Positions 56,994 to 64,000 of a stretch of 64,000 nt of DNA are shown piece after piece. Location: NCBI RefSeq assembly GCF_004339545.1, contig NZ_SMGD01000011.1, positions 186,001 to 250,000 on the forward strand. Reading direction: 5' to 3'. Origin of the DNA: Celerinatantimonas diazotrophica (lineage in GTDB: Bacteria; Pseudomonadota; Gammaproteobacteria; Enterobacterales; Celerinatantimonadaceae). Numbering within the stretch: position 1 is the stretch's first letter; the number at the start of each line of letters is the position of its first letter. The translations under genes and the position numbers were made by a program. Below the pieces are notes generated by a model. The model was not told where the DNA came from. It did no database searches and saw only the letters and a program-made list of their open reading frames with translations.

Positions 56994-58496
56994 CTACATC
57001 ATTGACGGATAGTTTAATAGCGATGTCGCACTATCAATATCCGGCGCTAACCAGCGATCAGATTGCCAGCTCGGTACCTTCTCTCTTATATGCTGCCAAG
57101 CGACAAAAGTACCAGTTGCCATCAGGTCAGGACCGATAAACTCAACTGCCTGTGCTGCCAAAATATATTCAATTGCTAAAATATGACGAGTATTGGCAAC
57201 CACCGAATGCAATTTCAAAGCAGATCTTGTCCCAAAGCTTAAATGATCTTCCTGTAAGGCTGAAGTGACATAATTATCTAATACGGCGGGTTGAGCAGCC
57301 GCTTTATTATCCGCACATAAAGACGCAGCGGTATATTGAGCAATCATCATACCTGAATTTACGCCTGGCTCTGCAACTAAAAAGGCGGGTAACTGGCTCA
57401 CTAGTGGGTTGAGTAATCGGTCAAGGCGTCGCTCACTCATTGAGCCAATTTCAGCGAGTGCAATGGCCAGTAAATCCGTTGCCATTGCTATAGATTCACC
57501 ATGAGGATGAGCTTGTGAAATAACACGCCACTGCTGAGCAGATCCCAGAATTAATGGATTATCCGTTACCGAATTTAATTCACAATTAATCTGTTTTTCA
57601 CAATGTTCAAACTGATCCCGACAAGCCCCATGGACCTGCGGCATAGAGCGAATACTTAGGGCATCTTGTGTTCGAATCCCCTGACATTGGCTTAAAATTT
57701 GACTTCCTTTAAGACACTCTCGAATGCGCTTACCTACCGTTTGAATACCAGGATTTGGTTTAAGCGCAAGCATCTGTTCATCCAAGCAATCTAACTGCCC
57801 TTTAAGCGATTCAAAACTCATAGCACCTATAATATCCGCCCAATTAAGGAGCATACTTGCATCGGCCAATGCCAGACTTGCCAGCCCAGTCATACATGGC
57901 GTGCCATTCACCAGACTTAACCCTTCTTTGGCCCCAAGCGTAACTGGTTTTAATCCAGCAAGTTGTAAAGCCTGCTCGGCACTCATTCTTTGATTTTGAT
58001 AATGAACCTCACCCATGCCAATTAATGCCAAGCTGATATGTGCCATATGTGTTAAATAGCCAACAGAGCCTTGGGAAGGCACTATGGGTGTAATTTGCAG
58101 ATTAAGCAGTGCAAGCAATGCTTTTACAACATCCGCAGAAATCCCCGAATGTCCATGGCTATAATTAGCAATAGCCGCACAAATAATCGCTCTTGTTTGT
58201 TCATCGGTTAGAGGCTCGCCAACACCACATGCATGACTTTGAATCGTATTATGCGATAACTGACTAAGCTTATCTGAATCCAACACCACATCACTTAGAG
58301 CCCCTAACCCGGTGGTAATACCATAGGCCCGGGTTTGACTTGTCACAATTTGCTGAACGATATCGTGAGATTGATGAATTCGTTGCCAAATAGTCTCAGA
58401 AAGCTGTAAAACTGAGTGGTGACGAGCAACTTTAACCACATCTTGCCAAATGATTTCTTGGCCCTGCCACAGCACGGTATTTTTCGATTCGCTCAT
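56994..58496 (-). CDS. Histidine-ammonia-lyase homologue without the MIO triad (candidate ergothionase-type lyase)
   Basis: The 500-residue protein has HAL length and much of the HAL active site: Tyr58 in AYGITTGLG, His88 in SHACGVG, Asn197 in LVNGT, Gln287 and Arg283 in SIRSMPQVHG, Glu416 in ALQEDHLSFG. Where HAL has GSVGASGDLAPLAH it reads GSVGYLTHMAH (residues 143-153), so the Ala-Ser-Gly that cyclises to MIO is absent, and the Tyr of HAL is Leu280. It therefore should not deaminate histidine in the usual way. MIO-free homologues that expel trimethylamine from ergothioneine are known. It starts 3 bases after the ATPase gene of an amino-acid ABC importer. No hutU, hutI or hutG is adjacent. 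Confidence 0.85.
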   Translation of the reverse strand: MSESKNTVLWQGQEIIWQDVVKVARHHSVLQLSETIWQRIHQSHDIVQQIVTSQTRAYGITTGLGALSDVVLDSDKLSQLSHNTIQSHACGVGEPLTDEQTRAIICAAIANYSHGHSGISADVVKALLALLNLQITPIVPSQGSVGYLTHMAHISLALIGMGEVHYQNQRMSAEQALQLAGLKPVTLGAKEGLSLVNGTPCMTGLASLALADASMLLNWADIIGAMSFESLKGQLDCLDEQMLALKPNPGIQTVGKRIRECLKGSQILSQCQGIRTQDALSIRSMPQVHGACRDQFEHCEKQINCELNSVTDNPLILGSAQQWRVISQAHPHGESIAMATDLLAIALAEIGSMSERRLDRLLNPLVSQLPAFLVAEPGVNSGMMIAQYTAASLCADNKAAAQPAVLDNYVTSALQEDHLSFGTRSALKLHSVVANTRHILAIEYILAAQAVEFIGPDLMATGTFVAWQHIREKVPSWQSDRWLAPDIDSATSLLNYPSMM

Positions 58497-58499
58497 ATA

Positions 58500-59276
58500 T
58501 CACTCGTGACTATTAGAAATAAACTGACTAAATCGATGAGAGCCACCTTGCTTAAACATCTCATCAGGCGTTCCCTTACAATCGATAACCCCTTGATGCA
58601 TAAAGATCACCTGATTTGACACGTTACGAGCAAATCCCATTTCATGAGTCACAACCAACATTGTCCGACCTTCGTCAGCAAGACTTCGCATCACTTTTAA
58701 AACCTCCCCCACTAATTCAGGATCTAAAGCTGACGTAGGTTCATCAAATAACATCACATCAGGCTCCATCGCCAAGGCTCTGGCTATCGCAACTCGCTGC
58801 TGCTGACCACCAGAGAGTTGTTCAGGATAAAAATGACGCTTTTCAAACATTCCCACACGGTTAAGTAGACTATGAGCTTGTTCGACACATTCAGTTTTAG
58901 AGCGCTTTAGAACATATCTTGGGCCTTCAAGTACATTCTGTTCTACCGTTAAATGAGACCACAAATTAAAGCTTTGAAAGACCATCCCTAAACGTGTGCG
59001 AATGTATTCTATACGCTTATTGGAAATACTCTGATGCATCTTTTTTTCACGCTCAAAAATAACTTTTTCACCGGCAACATGAATGGTTCCAGAATCAGGC
59101 TGTTCTAAAAAATTTAAGCAGCGTAAAAAAGTACTTTTCCCAGAGCCACTTGAGCCTAAAATGGAGATGACATCACCTTTTTTAGCCTCTAACGAAATGC
59201 CTTTGAGAACCTGATTTGCACCAAACGATTTATGTAATGACGACACATTTAAGGTCGTGGGAAGAACAGAATTCAT
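58500..59276 (-). CDS. Polar amino-acid ABC transporter ATP-binding protein
   Basis: The 258-residue HisP/GlnQ-type ATPase has Walker [17 protein letters not shown], signature [16 protein letters not shown], Walker [13 protein letters not shown] and H-loop THEMGFAR. The ATG at 59276 overlaps the permease TAA (TAATG) with GGAG 8 bases upstream. A TTG two codons earlier is less likely. The insert after the P-loop ([20 protein letters not shown]) is as in HisP/octopine ATPases. Confidence 0.93.
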   Translation of the reverse strand: MNSVLPTTLNVSSLHKSFGANQVLKGISLEAKKGDVISILGSSGSGKSTFLRCLNFLEQPDSGTIHVAGEKVIFEREKKMHQSISNKRIEYIRTRLGMVFQSFNLWSHLTVEQNVLEGPRYVLKRSKTECVEQAHSLLNRVGMFEKRHFYPEQLSGGQQQRVAIARALAMEPDVMLFDEPTSALDPELVGEVLKVMRSLADEGRTMLVVTHEMGFARNVSNQVIFMHQGVIDCKGTPDEMFKQGGSHRFSQFISNSHE

Positions 59277-60004
59277 TAACAAGACTCCTCAGATATGGCC
59301 TTAGATTCAGCCATTTGGTCAGCCGGTTTAGTATGCACCGTTAGTTTCTTTTCGATACAGCCATAGATTTTCACAATGACATAATTGATGATGAGGTAAA
59401 TGACCGCCGCACAGATAAATACCTCCATAGTTCGGTATGTTCTTTGAATAATTTGCTGCGCCACACCGGTGACGTCCCAAACCGTAACAAGGCTGGCAAG
59501 TGTCGTTGATTTGATTAGCATAATTGCTTCGGTTGAATACGCAGGTAATGCATAACGGATCATGATCGGTGCGATAATACGGCGGATTAACAATGCCCGA
59601 CTCATCCCACAGGCTTTGCCTGCTTCAATTTGTCCACTTGGAACAGAGAGCAATGCACCCCGAAAGATCTCTGCGGTATAGCCTGCCGTACAAAGCGAAA
59701 TCGATAACACCGCACAGTTAAAAGGTTCACGAAAAATAGGCCACAAAAAACTATTTTGGATCCACTCCAGTTGACCTAAACCGTAGTAAACGACAAATAA
59801 TTGAATCAACAATGGCGTACCACGAAAAACTAAAATATATCCCCGCGCAAAATAGCTTAATAGAGAATTTTGGTTAATCCTAAGAGCTAAAATAACCAGT
59901 GCCAAAAACAAACCTAAAATCAGCGAACAGATAAAAAGTTCTAAAGTGATAGGTAAAGCAGCCAGCAATTTCATGGCCGTATGATAGATAAATTGGATAT
60001 CCAT
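59276..60004 (-). CDS. Polar amino-acid ABC transporter permease (HisM-like)
   Basis: The 242-residue permease has five hydrophobic helices and the HisM/QoxM-type motif [16 protein letters not shown]. The ATPase-contact loop is [18 protein letters not shown]. Its start overlaps the HisQ-like stop by one base. It is one half of the membrane pore. Confidence 0.92.
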   Translation of the reverse strand: MDIQFIYHTAMKLLAALPITLELFICSLILGLFLALVILALRINQNSLLSYFARGYILVFRGTPLLIQLFVVYYGLGQLEWIQNSFLWPIFREPFNCAVLSISLCTAGYTAEIFRGALLSVPSGQIEAGKACGMSRALLIRRIIAPIMIRYALPAYSTEAIMLIKSTTLASLVTVWDVTGVAQQIIQRTYRTMEVFICAAVIYLIINYVIVKIYGCIEKKLTVHTKPADQMAESKAISEESC

Positions 60005-60732
60005 TAGGCCGCCACCTCCGCCGCTGATTTAGAACGAACGTGGTTCATTCTTTTTTCCATACGTTCAAATAGTTGGTTCGTGATAAATGTCAAAATCAAA
60101 TAACAAGCACCACCAACCATGTAATAACGCAGATATTCGCCAGTCGAACCCGAAATTATTTGGCTTGCACGCATAATTTCGATAACCCCGGTAACTGAGA
60201 TCAGCGCAGAGTCTTTCAGACTCATTTGCCAAACATTCGCTAAACCGGGAAGTGCATAACGAATGACTTGTGGAACAATAATACGAAGAAAAATAAACTT
60301 TCTATTCATGCCAATAGCAAGAGCTGCTTCGATTTGTCCGGCTGGTTGAGCCGCTTTAGCCGCTCGAAATACTTCGCCTTGGTAGGAGGCACTAATCAGT
60401 CCAATAGCTAATGCCCCCACTAAAAAAGGAGGAATTTCGACGAATCCCTGATGCCCAAACATCTTTGCAAAATAACTAACGAATCCAGAACCACCAAAAT
60501 AAAACAAGTAGATAATTAATAACTCAGGAACGCCACGAAAGATAATCGAATAACCACTGCCAATTTGATTAAATAAACGACGAGGAGACAATTTACATAA
60601 AGCTACCAATGCCCCTATAACCGCGCCAACAATCATCGCAACGATGGATAACAGCAAAGTGGTAATCGTGGCCTGAATAATCAAGCCACTCCAACTGTTT
60701 TCCCCAAATATAGATTGAATCAGTACATTCAT
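60004..60732 (-). CDS. Polar amino-acid ABC transporter permease (HisQ-like)
   Basis: The 242-residue permease has five to six helices, FRGVPELLIIYLFYFGG, and the contact loop IEAALAIGMNRKFIFLRIIV. It follows the binding-protein gene by 9 bases and pairs with the HisM-like protein. Similarity is to the histidine/arginine/octopine group of importers. Confidence 0.92.
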   Translation of the reverse strand: MNVLIQSIFGENSWSGLIIQATITTLLLSIVAMIVGAVIGALVALCKLSPRRLFNQIGSGYSIIFRGVPELLIIYLFYFGGSGFVSYFAKMFGHQGFVEIPPFLVGALAIGLISASYQGEVFRAAKAAQPAGQIEAALAIGMNRKFIFLRIIVPQVIRYALPGLANVWQMSLKDSALISVTGVIEIMRASQIISGSTGEYLRYYMVGGACYLILTFITNQLFERMEKRMNHVRSKSAAEVAA

Positions 60733-60741
60733 AATTACCGC

Positions 60742-61596
60742 CTATGGGGTAACATCAGTGTGAAACCATTTCAGACTTAATTTTTTAACGGTTCCATCTT
60801 TTAATGCAGCCTTGATCGCAGCATCAAATTTAGCAGTCAAATCGGTATCTGATTTACGAAAACCTAAGGCTTCACCGGCACCCCAAATTGATCCACCAAT
60901 TTTAGGGCCCGCAAAATGAATTGATTTATTAGCTGGTTTGCTCAAAAAAGCATTAGAGAAAGTAACGTCATCAAAAACCGCATCAATACGACCGGAACGT
61001 AAATCTAAAATTGCAGCTGCAGCTGAGCTATATTCACGCACAGTTGACTTAGCAAAGTATTTATCAATGAAATCGGTATAAACGCTACCTGATTGAATCC
61101 CAATAATTTTCCCTTCTAACGCTTTTTGCAGTGGTGCAACAACGGCATCTATTTTCGAGCTACCCGCCGGAATTTTAATAACGTTATCTTGAGCTTTACT
61201 TAATAAATCGGTTTTCTTAGTGATAAAGCTGGCCGGGGTCGCAGCATAAGGGATAGAAAAGTTAATCACTTTTTTACGTTCTGGAGTAATGACGATTGAA
61301 TCCATAATGACATCGTATTTCCCAGCATTTAAACCAGCGATCATGCCGTCCCAATTTTGCGTCGTTAATTCACATTTAATCTTGATACGTTTACACAGAT
61401 TCGCCATAAGTTCAGGTTCAAATCCCCACACTTTTCCTCCCGGAAGAGTCAAATTCCAGGGTTCATAATTTCCTTCTGTTGCTATTTTGATCGATGTCCA
61501 TTCTTTTGCTTGTGCAGCAAAGCTTCCACCGACCAACAAACTCAGAGCAACAGCCGCTATGGGCAGCTTTCGGTTAAACGATAAAGCTTCAGTCAT
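60742..61596 (-). CDS. Periplasmic amino-acid-type binding protein (family 3, octopine/histidine-like)
   Basis: The 284-residue protein has a signal peptide cleaved near AQA. The mature part opens EWTSIKIATEGNYEPWNLTL. Arginine/histidine-type ligand-site motifs are GFEPELMANLCKRI, YDVIMDSIVITPERKKVINF and LRSGRIDAVFDD. GGSIWGAGEALGFRK is an unusual C-terminal version of the octopine/nopaline binder region. It is first in the operon, with AAGGA 9 bases upstream, directly behind a palindromic operator. The ligand is unknown; genetic linkage to the MIO-free lyase suggests a histidine-like compound. Confidence 0.88.
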   Translation of the reverse strand: MTEALSFNRKLPIAAVALSLLVGGSFAAQAKEWTSIKIATEGNYEPWNLTLPGGKVWGFEPELMANLCKRIKIKCELTTQNWDGMIAGLNAGKYDVIMDSIVITPERKKVINFSIPYAATPASFITKKTDLLSKAQDNVIKIPAGSSKIDAVVAPLQKALEGKIIGIQSGSVYTDFIDKYFAKSTVREYSSAAAAILDLRSGRIDAVFDDVTFSNAFLSKPANKSIHFAGPKIGGSIWGAGEALGFRKSDTDLTAKFDAAIKAALKDGTVKKLSLKWFHTDVTP

Positions 61597-61626
61597 AACT
61601 ATTATTCCTTACTAACAGCAACATTA

Positions 61627-61663
61627 ATTATATGCATGTATATACAGGCATATAATAAGTCAA
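61627..61663 (-). promoter_or_regulatory. 30-bp near-perfect palindrome and -35 element of the transporter-lyase operon
   Basis: ATTATATGC (61627-61635) and GCATATAAT (61648-61656) flank the perfect 10-mer palindrome TGTATATACA (61637-61646); 28 of 30 positions are symmetrical. TTGACT on the leftward strand (61663-61658) is a candidate -35, so the palindrome covers the promoter about 31 bases before the start codon. TGTATATACA resembles GntR/HutC-type operators; that assignment is inference. Confidence 0.6.
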
Positions 61664-61916
61664 CTATTCAAAGAATTTATAACTTACTGATTACTAAACG
61701 AGACGAAGTTATCAAACAGTTATCAAGATTTAGTGATTGCCCGAAGATGAAGCTTTTTTGCACAAAAAGAGGTACAGGAGGAGTTCTTCGCTTTTAACAT
61801 AAACACAAAAGTAAAGTTAAGAGAATAAACATAAATTTTAAATATCATCTCGGTCAACGATTTTGCACCGAAAAAAGTAATGCTCCATAACGGACTAGCT
61901 GGTGCTTATTCAAAAC
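61657..61916. other. Spacer between the transporter operon promoter and the purL terminator
   Basis: Apart from the -35 element at its left edge, no gene, RNA or repeat was recognised here. The sequence is AT-rich. Confidence 0.4.
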
Positions 61917-61956
61917 AAAAGTGCCAGATAATCTATTTAACTATCTGGCACTTTTT
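61917..61956 (-). terminator. Terminator of purL
   Basis: AAGTGCCAGATA and TATCTGGCACTT form a perfect 12-bp stem around an 11-base loop, with T-rich flanks on both strands. It lies about 50 bases beyond the purL stop and can act in both directions. Confidence 0.9.
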
Positions 61957-62003
61957 AACAGGTTTTCACCAAAGACAAGAGTAACTGACTCTTAGCGAAT
62001 GGA

Positions 62004-64000
62004 TTATCCTAACTGTTTACGGGCGTTTCTAAACATCCGCATCCAAGGGCTATCTTCACCCCAATCTTCTGGATGCCAAGAGTTAGCAACGGTGCGGAAC
62101 ACCCGTTCAGGATGAGGCATCATGATAGTGACTCGACCATCAGTCGTCGTCAAACCAGTAATCCCGTTTGCTGAGCCGTTCGGATTAAACGGATAAGCTT
62201 CAGTCGCTTGAGCATAATGGTCAACAAAACGCATCGCAACCGTATTACTTCGTTCAATCTCACTCAAATGTGCGCTATCGCGTACTTCAACCTGACCTTC
62301 CCCATGAGCAACAGCAATCGGCATTCTCGAGCCTTGCATATCGCTGAAAAATAACGATGGCGATGGCTGAATTTCAACCAAACTAAAACGCCCTTCGAAT
62401 TGTTCGGATTGATTACGAACAAAACGCGGCCAATGCGATGCCCCAGGAATCAACTCACTTAAAGTTGAAAGCATCTGACACCCATTACAAACGCCTAACG
62501 CGAAGCTATCGGAACGTTCAAAGAACTGAGCAAACTGCTCACGGGCCCGCGGGTTGAAAAGAATAGATTTTGCCCACCCTTCCCCAGCACCTAATACATC
62601 CCCATAAGAGAAGCCACCACAAGCAACAAGAGCATTAAATTTATCCAATGTCACCCGACCTGCAAGCACATCACTCATATGGACATCAAAGGCATCAAAT
62701 CCAGCTCGGTCAAACGCAGCTGCCATTTCTGAATGAGAGTTTACGCCCTGTTCACGTAAGATAGCGATCGGCGGGCGAACCCCTGTTGCTATCATCGGTG
62801 CAGCAACATCTTCATGCACATCAAAACTTAAATTAGCATGAAGCCCGGGATCTTTTACGTCCTGCTTGGCTACAAATTCAGCTTTAGCACATTCAGGGTT
62901 ATCTCGCAGTAACTGCATCTGATAAGTGGTTTCAGCCCAAACTTGACGGTAATAAGTTCGCGTTTCAGCCAGCACGACCTCACCGTTACGGGTAAATCGA
63001 ATCATATCATCGTCATTGACACGGCCAACCACAAAGCTACAGTTGACCAAACCATGTCCGGCCAAAGTTGTCATTACCGATTCTTTATCTTCACCAGCGA
63101 CTTGAATCAATGCACCAAGTTCTTCGTTAAACAATACACCGAGGTCATCATCAACCAATTGATCTAATGCGATGTTCACCCCACAGTGTCCGGCAAAGGC
63201 CATTTCCGCTGCAGTGGTAAATAAACCACCATCGCTACGGTCGTGGTACGCCAACAACTTGCCCTTACCTAACAGTTCCTGAATAGCCAGATAAAAGCCA
63301 CGCAGCAATGCTGGATCATCGACATCGGGAGCAATATTGCCTAATTGTTTATAAACCTGTGCTAAAGAAGAGCCGCCTAACCGGTTTTTCCCCTGCCCCA
63401 AATCAATCAAGATCAGCAGGCTCCCCATATCGTTTTTCAGCTGTGGAGTCACCGCTTTGCGAACATCACTCACTTTGGCAAAACCACTAATGATCAGTGA
63501 TAACGGTGCAGTAACTGTTTTTTCGACTCCCTCTTGTTGCCAGCTAGTTTTCATCGACATTGAGTCTTTACCAACCGGAATGGTCAATTCAAGTTCTGGA
63601 CAGAGCTGTTCACCGACCGCCTTAACCGCATCATATAATCCGGCATCTTCACCTGGATGCCCAGCTGCTGCCATCCAGTTGGCAGAGAGTTTAATCTGAC
63701 TCATTGCCCCAATAGGTGCAGGGGCGATGTTCGTTATTGCTTCGGCGACAGCTAAGCGAGCACTGGCTGCATGATTAATCAACGCCGTTGGCGTGCGCTC
63801 ACCTATCGACATAGCCTCACCGGCATAGGTATCATAACTTGCAGCAGTAATCGCACAATCTGCCACAGGCACCTGCCAAGGCCCTACCATTTGATCACGT
63901 GCAACTAATCCAGTGACGGAGCGATCACCAATGGTAATCAAGAAAGTTTTTTCAGCAACCGCAGGCAAGCGTAAGATGCGCTCAGCGGCATCGGTTAAAC
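62004..64000 (-). CDS. purL: Phosphoribosylformylglycinamidine synthase, C-terminal half (runs off the right edge)
   Basis: The visible 664 residues are the C-terminal half of the large PurL (about 1290 in E. coli). The frame is open to the last base and begins [19 protein letters not shown], so no start lies in the window. [20 protein letters not shown] and [12 protein letters not shown] belong to the synthetase part. The glutaminase domain has the nucleophile Cys in GVCNGCQML and the His-Glu pair in MPHPERVFR. It makes FGAM from FGAR in purine synthesis, the step just before PurM (41585-42628). Confidence 0.96.
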   Translation of the reverse strand, partial: LTDAAERILRLPAVAEKTFLITIGDRSVTGLVARDQMVGPWQVPVADCAITAASYDTYAGEAMSIGERTPTALINHAASARLAVAEAITNIAPAPIGAMSQIKLSANWMAAAGHPGEDAGLYDAVKAVGEQLCPELELTIPVGKDSMSMKTSWQQEGVEKTVTAPLSLIISGFAKVSDVRKAVTPQLKNDMGSLLILIDLGQGKNRLGGSSLAQVYKQLGNIAPDVDDPALLRGFYLAIQELLGKGKLLAYHDRSDGGLFTTAAEMAFAGHCGVNIALDQLVDDDLGVLFNEELGALIQVAGEDKESVMTTLAGHGLVNCSFVVGRVNDDDMIRFTRNGEVVLAETRTYYRQVWAETTYQMQLLRDNPECAKAEFVAKQDVKDPGLHANLSFDVHEDVAAPMIATGVRPPIAILREQGVNSHSEMAAAFDRAGFDAFDVHMSDVLAGRVTLDKFNALVACGGFSYGDVLGAGEGWAKSILFNPRAREQFAQFFERSDSFALGVCNGCQMLSTLSELIPGASHWPRFVRNQSEQFEGRFSLVEIQPSPSLFFSDMQGSRMPIAVAHGEGQVEVRDSAHLSEIERSNTVAMRFVDHYAQATEAYPFNPNGSANGITGLTTTDGRVTIMMPHPERVFRTVANSWHPEDWGEDSPWMRMFRNARKQLG

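Noticed and set aside
56994-58496. Annotation as ordinary histidine ammonia-lyase hutH
   Set aside because: The Ala-Ser-Gly MIO triad and a catalytic Tyr are absent, and no other hut gene is adjacent.

Overview
The window is a 64 kb piece of a gammaproteobacterial chromosome of moderate GC (low-to-mid 40s percent by eye). Gene order follows the Enterobacterales/Vibrionales backbone: xseB-ispA-dxs; pgpA-thiL-nusB-ribH-ribB-ribE-ribD-nrdR; recJ-prfB-lysS; bamC/gcvR-bcp; perM/bepA-arsC/hda; upp/purM-purN; yafD/mltD-gloB/yafS/rnhA/dnaQ followed by tRNA-Asp. Sodium-type flagellar stator genes (pomA, start of pomB) beside xseB-ispA-dxs are a Vibrio-like arrangement and suggest a polar-flagellated aquatic or marine bacterium. 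I cannot name the genus.

Layout. 1-4.2 kb: pomAB and isoprenoid precursor genes. 4.2-11.5 kb: an extra family-5 solute-binding protein and the dppABCDF dipeptide importer. 11.8-17.6 kb: one long leftward operon for riboflavin, thiamine-PP kinase, NusB and NrdR. 17.9-25.2 kb: DoxX, glyA, metE/metR with three tandem MetJ boxes, a membrane diguanylate cyclase and a macrodomain protein. 25.3-32.2 kb: lysS, prfB (with its programmed +1 frameshift), recJ, bamC, gcvR, bcp. 32.2-35.35 kb: an inserted AT-rich segment carrying an EamA exporter and a divergent LysR regulator; it is bounded on the right by a decaying second copy of the 3' end of bcp. 35.4-44.7 kb: perM, a 269-bp MITE-like element, bepA, arsC, hda, upp, purMN, yafJ, gmhA. 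44.9-54.0 kb: a CsgD/VpsT-like regulator, an unknown secreted protein, five tandem tRNA-Asp genes, and the dnaQ-rnhA-gloB-mltD block. 54.3-61.6 kb: accessory transport. One unit is a ModA/WtpA-type binding protein plus permease without an ATPase, downstream of a perfect ModE-type palindrome. The other is a five-gene operon of a polar amino-acid ABC importer and a histidine-ammonia-lyase homologue. 62 kb to the end: purL, cut by the window edge.

The most unusual item is the operon at 56994-61596. Its HutH-like enzyme keeps most of the ammonia-lyase framework but lacks the Ala-Ser-Gly triad that forms the MIO cofactor, and has Leu in place of a catalytic Tyr. MIO-independent members of this superfamily are known (ergothionase), so this may be an uptake-and-cleavage system for a histidine-derived betaine such as ergothioneine. 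A 30-bp near-perfect palindrome lies over its promoter. Other notable points: the bcp-end-flanked island at a junction that holds the hyf operon in E. coli K-12; a possible anti-Shine-Dalgarno element in the leader of the VpsT-like gene; a ribB whose GTP cyclohydrolase II half lacks its zinc cysteines; the missing dapA between gcvR and bamC; and two genes that may start at AUC/AUA codons.
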